From Opitutia bacterium (GTDB lineage Bacteria > Verrucomicrobiota > Verrucomicrobiia > Opitutales > Opitutaceae), in NCBI GenBank assembly GCA_947453695.1, contig CANGHW010000030.1:1-45835 (forward strand): 45,835 bases of DNA. The letters are read 5' to 3'. Each line of letters opens with the position of its first letter. Position 1 is the stretch's first letter. A program made the position numbers and the translations under genes. The notes below the pieces were generated by a model. That model was given only the letters and a program-made list of their open reading frames with translations, was not told the DNA's origin and searched no databases. Below, one piece after another: positions 17,701 to 29,700 of this stretch.

Positions 17701-20700
17701 GGCACGAACCGATTCGAAGGCGCCGGTGAAGTCGCCGACGACGGCAAACTCGGTGCTGGAGAGGACCGCGATGCTGGTGCCCGGACCATCGAGTCCCGCC
17801 GAGGTATCGAAGCCGGTATCGCGCGTGCCGTTGGGGTTGAGCCGGGCCAGATTACGCGCAGATACGCGATCATAACGGGCGAAGGCGCCGGTCACGAGGA
17901 GCTTGCCGTCGGCCTGTAGCGCCAGAGCCGAGACCGACGCGGGGCTATCGACGTAATCGAAGCCACCACCGGAAAGGAACGTAGAGTCCACGGTGCCGTC
18001 CGGCGCCAGCCGCACGATGCGCGAGGCCGGGGCGCTGTTGTAGCTATCGAACGACCCGCCGGCGACGACCCGACCATCGGCGAGAACGAGGATCGAGGTG
18101 ACGCTGTTGTTGAAGCCAGTTGTCAGGCCGGCGAAGTTGGCGGCGCGGGTGCCGCTGGCAGTCAGGACCGCAAAGTAACTCGCCGAGTTGCCTTGGAAAG
18201 TGGTGAAGCGACCGCCGGCGAAAATGCGGCCGTTGCCGTCGACCGCGAGGGCATCGACCGGGCCGTTGAACCCCGTTTCGATGGTGCCTCCGAACGCGGT
18301 GTCCACCGTGCCGGAAGAGTTCAACCGGACGAGTCCGCCGCCACCGAAAATACCGCCAATCGAGGAAAGATGACCACCCAGGAGAATCTTCCCGTCGGCC
18401 TGCACAGCCACGGCATAGATGGAATCGAAGGTGCCCGAGTTGGGGCCGGAGCAGAAGGCGGTGTCGAGGGTGCCGTCGGCGTTGAGGCGAGCGAGGTGAT
18501 TGGCCTCGACGCCGTTCACGCGGTGAAAATCACCGGCGATGATGAGCTTGCCGTCGGATTGGGCGGCAAACGCGTTGATGGTGCCGCCGGAAATCTCCGT
18601 CGTGAAAGAGGTGTCGACGGTGCCGTTGGCGAGGAAGCGCACGAGGCCGATGTGCGCGGCGCCGTCGACGGAAACGAAGTCGCCAGAAATGTAATATTTG
18701 CCGTCGGGCTGGGCGAAAATGCGGTTGGGCGTGCCATATCCGGTGAAGGATTCGGTGAAGGCCGGGAAGCCGAGATCAGGCGACACAGGATTGCCGACGG
18801 GCTGGGCGGCGGTGACGGCGAGGCGGACGGAGCTGGAGCGAGTGCGGCTGAGGCCATTGTAGACGAGGACGTCATAGAACGAGGCATCGGCCAGCACGGC
18901 CCCGGGCAAGGTGAGCGTAGCGGTGGTGGCGGTGGTGTTGCCGGAGATGGGCACGCCGAGTTTGCGCCACTGGTAGGCGGTGACGCCGGTAGCAGTGACG
19001 GCGAGTTGGGCGTTGGACCCCGTCAGAACGGCGGGAGCAGTGAGGGAGGAGATCGTGGGGGCGGCACCCGCGCCGGTAAGTTCGACGGCCGGGCTGGTGA
19101 TGGAGCCATAGACATTGGCGACCACGACAGCGTAGCTGCCGACGTCGGCGAGTTGCGCCGAGGGAATCGTGAAGCTCGTGCCGGTGGCGCCGCTGATTAC
19201 AGCGCCGTCCTTCAACCAGCGATAAGTGAGTCCGGGGCCGGTCGCGGTGACCGTGAAGGTCACACTGTCACCGACACTGGCGATCTGTTTCGCCGGAGGA
19301 GTGGTGAACGCGGGAACCGGCGCGGCGTCGAGGCGGGCGAGGCCGGCGGAAATGGTGTCGGGGAAATAAAGCGCCCCGCCAGAGACGAGGAGTGCTCCGC
19401 TGGCGGAGGGTTGAACGGCCGTAGGCGTGGAGTTGAACAAGGGCGCGCCAAAATCAGGCTCGACGATGCCGGTGGGAGAAAGCCGCGCGAGGTGGAGCAT
19501 CGGCAGCGGAGCACTGAAATTACGCGTCGTAAAACTGCCACCCACGACGATGCGGCCGTCGGACAGGAGGGCGATCGCAGTGACGTTGCCATTAGATTCG
19601 AACGCGGTGAAGGCGATGTCTCGCGTGCCGTCCGGATTGATCCGGGCGAGGCCGGTGGTCGCGAAATCGCCGAAGGAGTAGAATTGTCCGCCGACGAGGA
19701 GTTTGCCGTCGGGCTGCACCACCAAGGCGTCGATGGTGTAATTAATGGCGTTGCTGTTACCCACGACGAAGGCCGGGTCGAGCGTCCCATCCGCGAGGAA
19801 GCGCGCGATGCGGTAGCGCGCAGTGCCGTCGTAGACGGTGAAATCGCCGGCAGCGTAGACCCGACCATCAGCGAGGACCGCGAGTTCGTTGACTGAGCCG
19901 GTAAAGCCGAAGCCTGCACCGGTCTGGGTGAAGGTGGGATCGAGTGCGCCGGCAGTGGTGAGACGCAGGAGTTTGCGGCGAGCCACGCTGTTGAAGGTTG
20001 TGAAGCGGCCGCCGACGAGGAGCTTGCCATCGGTCTGGAGCGCGAGGGACGCGACGGTCAGGTCGAAGCCGGTGCCGGTATCGAAGGTGGTATCGCGGGC
20101 GCCGGTGGTGGTGAGGCGGACGATGCGATTAACCGTGGTCCCATCGTAGGCGGTGAACTGACCGCCGGCGACAACCTTGCCGTCAGGTTGGACGGCGAGC
20201 GTGAGGACAGTGCTGTTGAAGGCGGCACCGACGGGGGCGAAGTCGGGATCGAGCGAGCCGTCGGCGAGGAGGCGCGCTAGGTTCTTGCGGGCGACGCCGT
20301 TGACGTGGGTGAAAGTGCCGGCGACAAACCAGCGGCCGCCGGGCGCGGGCACGAGAGCCTCGACAGTTCCGGCGCTACGGGTGGCGGGCGCAAACGCAAG
20401 GTCGAGTGCGCCGAGGGCGGTAAGGCGCGTGAGCGGGCCGACATTGGCGGTGGGGCTGGCGTAGCGGCTTGAGTCGTTGGAGAGGACGAGGACGCCGTTG
20501 GAGAGGAGCGCGACGCCATCGGCGCCGTCGTTGAAGCCGGGAGAGGCGTCGAGTTCGGAGCTGGTGACAAAGGTAATGTCGCGCGCACCAGCAGAGGTCA
20601 GGCGGACGATGCCCTTGGTGGAGTTATTATCGAAAGTAGTGAAATCACCCACGACGACGACGGCACCGTCGGACTGGAGCGCGAGTTGGGCGACCGTATT

Positions 20701-23700
20701 GCTAAAGCCGGCGCCGATAGAGAAATCGATGTCGAGGGCGCCGGTATCGAGGAGACGCACGAGGCGATTGCGGGGGGAACCGCCGTAGGAGGTGAATTCG
20801 CCACCGACGAGGAGCTTGCCGTCGGGCTGGAGGACAAGGCTGCGGACGACGCCGTTGAAGCCGGAGCCGCCCGCGGTGCGATAGTCGGTGTCGAGCGCGC
20901 CCGTGGAGCTCAGGCGGGCGATGTTACCGATCGCGGTGCCCTGATAGGAAGCAAGGCTGCCAGCGACGATGATCTTACCATCGGACTGGAGCGCGAGCGC
21001 GTTGACGGTGCCGGAGAAACCGCCGGCTACGGCAAAGGTGGTGTCGCGCGAGCCGTCGGCATTGAGGCGGGCGATGTTCACGCCGGAGTCGTTAAAGGAG
21101 CCGGCGACGAGGATTTTCCCATCTGGCTGGACAGCGAGGGCGAGCACGCGGTCGGAGTTCGTGAGATTCGACGGAGGAACGAAGGAGGGGTCGACGGTGC
21201 CGTCGAGGTTCAGGCGCGCGAGGCCATCGCGCGGGAGGCCACCGACTGCGGCAAACTGGCCACCAATGAGCACGCGGCCATTCGACTGCACTGCGACGGC
21301 GTAAACGCGCGGGGTGCCGCTGGAACGAAAGACGGGCGCGGGCGCGAACGCGGTGTCGAGCGTGCCATCAGCGAGGAGACGGGCAAAACCAGGCCGGAGG
21401 GCGCCGTAGATACTCGTGAAGTTGCCACTGAGATAAACTTTGCCGTCGGCGGAACGGTAAACGTGGGAGAAGAAGGCGAACTGGTCCTCAATCCGCGGTG
21501 TGAAGGTAGACGACGCCGCGAGGACGTTGGTGGGGGAAACAGGCGCCAGAACCTCGACGCGGCTGGCGGTCGACGCGAAGCCGACGCCGGACGTGGTGAC
21601 GAGGACATCGTAAAGGCCGGACTCGAAGAGGGTGAGGTTGGCGAGCGTGAGGGCCGCGTTCGTGGCGCCGGCGATCGGCTGGCCGTGTTTGCGCCATTGG
21701 TAAGTGACGCCGGCGGTCGCGGTGGCCGCAGCAGTGAGCGTGACCGAGGAGCCGACATTGCCAGAGGTGTAGGCGAGCGGCTGGGTGACAAAGACTGGCT
21801 CCACGACGGGGCCGCTCAGGGCGACGGCAGCGCTGGTGACGGAGTCGACTCCATTGGTGACGGTCACACTGTAGTTACCAACCTGGGTCGAGCCGACGTT
21901 ATTGAGGGCGAGAGTGGCGCTAGTGGCGTTGGCGATGGGGTTGCCGTTGAAGCGCCACTGATAGCTGACGGCGGGGACGCCGGTGGCCGTAACGGAGAAG
22001 GTCACGTTGGCGCCGTTGGTGGTCGCAACGGCTGTCGGGGCAGCGGTGATGACCGGGGCGGCCGCGGGCGTCTGGGCGAGACGGTAGATGGCGCCGCCGG
22101 TGGAGTCGGCGACGTAGAGTTCGCCATTGTAGGCTGCGAGGCCGGCGATGCCCTGGAGTGGCGCGCCGGAGTAATAGGCAACGGGCGTGCCACCGGCGAG
22201 CGGGAGCTGCCAGATGGTGTTACCGGCGCCCGGATCGGAGACGTAGACCTTGCCACCCATGACGGCGATGCCCGCAGGCGAGACGAGCGGGGCGCCATTG
22301 CCCAACGTGGTGAACGTCGAACCGGCGACGGGGAGGCTGAGGATCTTGGGTGTAGGGCTGTCGGCCCCACTGCGGCCGGCATCGGCGAAGTAGAGCACGC
22401 CGGCCTCGTGAGCGACGGTGATCAGGCGCTCGGAGGGGAAGTTGGCGGCGAAGCGGGCACCAGCGGCGGAGGCGGTGAAGTTCGAGCCGTCGGGATTGAG
22501 TCGGAACACCTTGCCGGCGAACTCGTCGGCCGCGTAGAGCACGGTGCCATCGGTGGTGAGTCCGGAGCCGTCGACGAGGGGCTCGCCGACCGAGGAACCC
22601 GTATAAATGGACGTGACGGGCCCGAGGCCGGTCTTGGGCGCCTTCCGAATCTGGGTATCGGAGATCGGGCCGGAGTTGGGATCGATCCAATAGACATCGC
22701 TGCCGAGGACAGCGACGGAGAGCGGCGACGTGAGACCGACGTAGGGCGCGTCGACTGCGCCACCAGCGAAGGGAAACTTGAAGATCGACTGCGAGTTGTC
22801 TTGGCGGACGCCGGAGACGAACCAGTCGGTGCCGTCGGTCGCGAGGTAGCGCGGGGTTTTCAGGACAGTGCTGTTGGCGACGAGCGCGACGGGGACAGGC
22901 ACGGTGACGGTGAGGGTGACACCATTGGACTGCGTGGTGCCACCAGAGCCATTGGCGAGGACGTAGTAGTTGCCGACGTCGGCCAGCGTGACCGGGGAGA
23001 ACGTGAGGGTGGAATTGGTGCCGATAAGAACGGAGTTACCATTCTTGACCCACTGGTAGCTGGTGGCACCGGTGGCGGTGACGGAGAGAGTGACGTTGGT
23101 GCCGAGGGCGACCGTGGCGGCGACAGGCTGGGTGGTGATCGTGGGGCCGAGCGGGGCCTCGAGGCGCACGAGGCCAGCGGCAGCGCGGGCTGGGAAGATC
23201 ATTTTGCCGCCACCGACGAGCAGGCCACCGGGGCCCGCTGCGAGGGCACTGACTGGGTCATAGTAGCCACCAGCCTGCAAGGTGGAGTCGAGGGTGCCGT
23301 CGGCATTCACCCGCGCGACCGCCGTGGCGCCGCTGGAGCCGGCCAAACCGCCCACGATGATGCGGCCGTCGGCCTGCACCAGGAGCGCGCGCACTTCGGT
23401 CGGGACGTTGCCGACGACGAAGCCACTGCCGCCATTGCCGACGGTATCGAGTTGGCCGTTCGAAAGCAGGCGCGTGACAGAGCCGACGAACGTGCCCTGG
23501 TAGGTGCTAAAAAGGCCGGCCACAACGAGCTTGCCATCGGGCTGCAGTGCGAGCGCGCGCACCCGAAAGTCAAAACCAGTCCCAACGGCAAACGTTGAGT
23601 CAAATGCGCCGAGGTTCGAAAGCCGGGCGAGGCCGCCACTCGCTGTGCCGTTGTAGCCGGTAAAAGCGCCACCGACGTATACCGCGCCGTTGGGATGGAC

Positions 23701-26700
23701 CACAATCGCCGAGACTGACGCGGAGCTGTCCAGCCCGGTGCCAGTCTGCACGAACGTGGGATCGACGGCACCGTCCACGGTAAGGCGCACCAGCGCAGAG
23801 CGGGCGACGTTGTTCAACAAAGTGAAGGAACCGCCGACGTAGATCCTGCCGTCCGTGTGGAAGGCGAGCGCATTGACGGCGGTGTTGAAACCGGCGCCGG
23901 GCACAAACGAGGTTTCACGAGCGCCGAAGGCATCGACGCGCGCGATCCGGTTGGCGACCACGCCATTGAAAGTGGTGAAGCTGCCGCCCGCGATCACGGA
24001 GCCGTCAAGTTGGACCAGCACGGCGCTGACGGCGCCATTGAAGCCTGAGCCGGTGTCGAAGGCCTGATCCAACGCACCGGCAGAATCAAAACGGGCGAGA
24101 TGAGCGCGGGCGACGCCGTTGGCGAATTCGAAGTTGCCGCCGACTACCCACTTTCCACCCGGCGCTGCTGCAATGGCACTGACGGCCGCGGCGACGCGCA
24201 CGGGGACACTATATGTGCTGTCGCGCGCGCCCAGACTGCTGAGGCGGGTGAGTTTGCCGGTGGCAAGTGAATCGTAGGTGGTGACGGACGTGCCGCCGAG
24301 GACGAGGACTTGGCCGCTCGTGAGTGTGACTGCCGACGTGACGGTGTTGTTAAAGCCTCCACCGACGGCGAAACTAGGATCGCGCGAACCGTTGGTGAGG
24401 AGGCGGGCAACGCGGCCGTCGCCAAACGCACCGGCCGCGATAACCTTACCGTCGGACTGAAGATCGAGGGTGCTGACTTCGTTATTGAAACCCGGCGGCA
24501 TAAACGACGCGTCGAGCGACGCATCGGCGGCGTTCAGGCGGACGGCATTGGCTCGCCCGGTTCCGCTGTAACTGCTGAAACGACCGGCCGCCACGATCTG
24601 GCCGTCGGTTTGGACCGCGAGGGCTTTGACTTCAGGAGTGCTTTCTCCGAATGAAAAATTATCGGACTGCCGGAAAACGGTATCCAGCGTGCCACTGCTA
24701 TCGAAACGAGCAATGCGGCCGACGCTGAAGCTATTGTAGTCGGTGAAGCGGCCGCCCGCGACAATCTTGCCGTCGGAGAACTGGCGCACGAGGGCGTTGA
24801 CGCGGCCATCGAACCCAGTGCCCGCAACGAACGTAAGATCGCGAGCGCCCGAGGCGGTAAGGAGTGCAATCGCGCCGTTGGTGCTGCCGCCGACCACGAT
24901 GCGTCCATCCGGGAGGGCGAGGAGGGCATTCACGACACCGATGTCGACATCGGTCACAAACGCGGGGTCGAGCGAGCCATCGGATTGGAGCCGGGCGACG
25001 CGGGAGCGGGCTACGCCACCGACGGCGGTAAAATCTCCTCCGACGACGACCTTGCCATCGGCCTGCACTGCAAACGCGCGGACGGCGCCATCGACTGGCA
25101 CTGGCACCCACGAGGGATCGAGCGTGCTGCCGTCGGCAAGGAAGCGCGCGAGGAAAGCACGGGCGACCCCGCTGACACTGGTGAAATCACCGGCGAGATA
25201 GATCTTCCCGTCGCTGCCGCGCTGCATCCAGTTGGGCGTGCCGTCGTTTTCGAGCCGCGGTGCGAAGGTGGCGGAGCCGACCACCACGCCCGAGATGTCC
25301 GCCGGAGTGACGGTGACGCGGCTGGCAGTGGAGGAAACAGGAGAACCGTTATTGGAGACGATGACGTCGTAGAGACCGCCGTCGAACGCGACGAGTCCGC
25401 TGAGTGAGAGTGAGGCACTCGTCGCTCCCGGGAGCGGCGAGCCAAACTTGCGCCACTGGTAGGTAAGGGAGCCAGCGTTGGGTGACGATGCGCCGACGGT
25501 GAGCGTGACGCTGCCGCCCAATGCGCCGGAGGCGAACGACGTCGGCTGGTTGGCTATCGCCGCAGGCACGGTGGCAACCGTGACGACCGCTGAAGGTCCG
25601 GCAGCCGGAGCGGCATTGCCACTGGCGTCGACGGCGGTGCCGGCGAGCAGCGAGAAGTTGACCGTGCCGGTGCCGGTGAAACCGCTGAGGGTGACGGTGC
25701 GGGCGGTGCCGCTGCCGGAGACCGCCACGGTGGCGGCCACGTTGCCCGTGGTGGTCAGGACGACTTGAGCCGGCGAGAGGTTGACGGAAGCGACGTCCGT
25801 ATAGGTGATCGGAAAGCTGACGGCGGTGCCTGGCGTGGTGGTGGCCGTGGGCACGCCGATCGCCACCGAGGGCGCAGAGAGGTCGGCCTCGAAGAGGTAG
25901 AGCTGGGCGTAACCTGTCGCGAAATTATTGGCGACAAGGTTGGTGGCCGAGCTCGCAAAAACTACAACCGGCGCATCGGGCGCCATGAGTTTCGCAATGG
26001 CGCTGTTGCCGGTTTCGACCAGACCGATCCCCCCGGGTTGACGGCTGGCGAGGGCGATCTGGCCGGTCTGGGTATCAGCCACGTAGACATCGGTGTCATT
26101 GGCGCTCGTCACTCCGCTGATAAAATTACTCGAGGCGCTGGTGAATGCAACGTAGCGGGCATTGCGCGTCATCGGAAATTGAAAGCCGCTGGACGAGCTT
26201 ACCCCGAAAGCGGTGGTGGTGGCGGTGGTGCCCGCGGCGCGGGAGACGAGAGCATTGGTGTCGGTCAGGCGGTCGTAGACGAAGAGATCGGGGAGGAAGT
26301 TGGTGTCGTTCTGACCGCTCACTAGGTTTGAGGCCGTGGACGTATAGGCCACCGTGCGTCCGTCGGCACTGAGCGCGAAGTCGCGCACATCGCCCGTGCC
26401 AGCGGTGGAACCCGCCGCGTGGGAGACGAGGGTGTTCCGACCGAGGGTCGCGTCAAAGAGGAAGAGATCACCGCCGGTGGTCGAGGGGTTGTCCGCCAAT
26501 ACATCGGATGACGAACTGTAGAACGCGACATAGCGACCGTCGTCGCTCACCAGACCGGGATTCTGGAGAACACCACCGGCACTTGCCGTGATCGTTGCGG
26601 AGGAGCTGGCGCGAGAAACCAGCGTGAGGGTATCGGTCTGGCAGTCGCGGAGGAAAACATCGTTGGACCGGTTGGTATCGGTCTGGCCGGTGACGAGATT

Positions 26701-29700
26701 GGTCGCACGGGAGGAAAAGGCGACGTAACGGCCGTCGCTACTGTGGGCGAGCGGGGCAACCGAGTCGGCATTTCCTGACCCGAGCGGCGCGCCGTCGGCG
26801 TGGCTGACCATGAGGGTGGTGTCGGTCGCGCGGTCCCAACGGTAGATATTAAAGTAGGAACTCGGATTGCTCATGCCCGCAATGAGTTCGCCGGCCTGGC
26901 TGGAATAGAACACGTATCGGCCATCGTCGCTGAGGCCGGCAATGCGATTGCTGAGCGGCGAAATCGTGGTGTTCGAACCCGCGACATGGCTCACGAGGAT
27001 ATTGAGGCCGGTCTGCGCGTCGTAGAGGAAGGTGTTGAAAGAGCCGCCGTTGTCGCCGCTCTGACCGGAGACGAGATCGGTGCCAGAGCTCTCATAGGCC
27101 ACGTAGCGGCCATCGGTGCTGATGCGCAATTCGCTGGTGCTTCCGTTCGACGTCGTGGTGGCGGAGCCGGCCGTGTGGGTCACGAGCGTGACGAGGCCGG
27201 TGGTGCGATCCCAGCGATAGACTTGGTAGTTGGTCGTAGCGGTCTGACCGGCGACGAAATTACTGGAATTGGAAGTGAACGCGACGTAGCGGCCATCGGC
27301 GCTAACGGCGGAGTAGGCGAGGTCGTGGCCGGTGGTTACGCCGCCGTTGCCGGCGATCTGGCGAGACACGAGAAGGTTCGTGCCGGCCGTGCGGTTGAAT
27401 TGGTAGACATCGACCGAGGAATTGAAGTCGATCTGGGTGGAAGCGACGTTGGTCGCGACGGAAACATAGGTGACGGTCGTGCCGTCCGGGCTGAATTGCG
27501 GGGATAAGGAGATGCTGCGCCCCGACGTGGTGGCTGTTCCGACGGCCCGGCTTACGAGGGTGGTGGTGCCGGCGGTTGCGTCGAAAAGGAAGATGTCGGT
27601 GCTGCTGCCGTTCAGATCGGAGAAGCCCGATACGAGGTCGGAGGCACCGCTCTCGAAAGCGATATAGCGGCCATCGGCGCTCATCGTCGGGCGCCGAGCG
27701 GGATGGGCGTTCGGCGTGGTGAGCGTGGTGCCAGCGGAACGGCTGACGAGGATGCTCGTATCGGTCGTCCGATCGTAGCGGTAGACATCGCCGCTGAACG
27801 GGATGGTTTTGGAAATGTCCGCAACGAGGTCCGAGGAGGAGCTGATGTATGCGAGGTAACGGCCGTCGGCACTAAATGAGAAAACGTTGTCGCTGGTGCT
27901 GGCGCCGTTGCTCGCGGCCGTGACCGGTGTGCCCGCAGCGTGAGAGACGAGGGTCACGACGCCGGTGGCGCGCGCGTAGAGGAAAAGGTCGCTGGTGGAC
28001 TTGGTGGCCGTCGAGAGGAAGGCCACGTAAGCGCCGTCTGGACTGATCTGGGGACTCGCCCCCGAGGGGAGTGAAAACGCGCTTGCTGTCGTCGTGGAGC
28101 TGCTGGTGTGGCTGACGAGCGTATTGGCGCCCGTGGCGGTCTCGTAGAGGAAGACGTCGTCGCCGTTATTGGCATCGGTGATACCCGCGACCAGGTTCGT
28201 GGACTTGCTCTGGTAAACGAGCCAGCGGCCGTCGGTATTGAAGGCATAAGACTTATTGGATTCCGCAGCACCCGCGGTGGTGACCAGCGAGCCCGGGGCG
28301 TGCGTGACAATCGCGCTCGTGCCGGCGACGCGGTCATAAATGAAGATATCGAAATCTGGATTTCCTTCGATTTGGCCGGCGACGAGGTTGGTCGCGGCGC
28401 TTTGATAGGCGAGGTAGCGCCCGTCGCGACTGATGATCGGGCGATTGCTGTGGCCGTTCGCGGTGTCGGTGCCGGCGACGCTGCGGCTGACGAGGGTATT
28501 GAGGCCGGTGGTGGCGTCGTAGAGGAAGACGTCGCTGCGGTTGTTGGTGTCGGCGGCGACGAGGTTGGAAGCGTCGGAAGCGTAGACGATGTAACGGCCG
28601 TCGCCGCTTATTTCCGGGAAGGTGTTACCTGCATTGCCGGCCGTCGCGGGGAGCCCGAAAGCGTGACTGACCAAAGTCACCGCGGAGGTCTGGCGGTCCC
28701 ACAGAAAGACATCGTTGGCCGCATTGGTATCCGTTTGTCCGGCGACGATCCGGGAAGAGTTGCTAGTGAAGGCCACGTAGCGGCCGTCGTCGCTCACCAT
28801 GCGACGGTCGGTCTGCAGACTGCCGCTTGCCGCGAGGGGCGACAGGCTGGTCGGAACCCGGGTCACGAGTTCCGCGCCGGTCGAGTTGGTTGGAGTGACC
28901 ACGGTGAGCGATCCCGTGTTGCCGCTGGTGCCGCCGACCGTAGTGACGGAGACCGGGCCCGATGTAGTGCCGGCGGGAATAATGACGGAAAGGGAGGTAT
29001 CGGAGAGGACAGTGAACGCGGCGCTAGCGCCGCTGATTCTTACCGCCGTGGCACCGATGAAACCATTGCCGGTGAGCGTGACGGTTGAACCGGAAGCGAC
29101 CGTAATCGGAGAGATCGAGGCTATAACAGGAGCGGACGACGGGATGAGTTTCCGCACGACGTGGTTGTCGGAATCGGCCACGAGGAGATTGCCGGCGGGA
29201 TCGAGCGCCAAGCCCTGCGCGAGGTTAAAGCCGGTGGCGACCGTGATGACTACGCCGGCCGGAGTGATCTTGCGGATGGTGCCGTTGCCGTAGTCATCGA
29301 CGAACACGTGGCCCGCCGCATCGACGGCCATGGCGTAGGGAAAACGGAACCGCGCGGCACTGCCCGCGCCATCCACATTGCCGAAACTACCAGCCGAACC
29401 GGCGAGCGTCGTCACGACGCCAGCGGCCGTGATCTTGCGGATGGTGTGGTTGTCGGAATCAGAGACGAAGACGTTGCCGCTGGAGTCGACCGCAATGCCC
29501 TGCGGACGATTGAAGCGCGCGACGCTGCCCGCGCCGTCCGTGCTACCGGAGAGCCCGGCGGAACCGGCCAAGGTCGTCACTACGCCCGCTGGCGAGATCT
29601 TACGCACCGTGTGGTTGCCGCGGTCGGCGACGTAGAGATTGCCGGCCGTGTCGAGGGCGAGGTCGGTGGGGTTGGTGAAGCGCGCGGCCGCGCCGGTGGC

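Noticed and set aside
20686..23598. 970-codon plus-strand open frame inside the giant gene
   Set aside because: Runs antisense through the delta-60 repeats; its D/E/G/A-rich product mirrors the repeat codons and lacks any domain.
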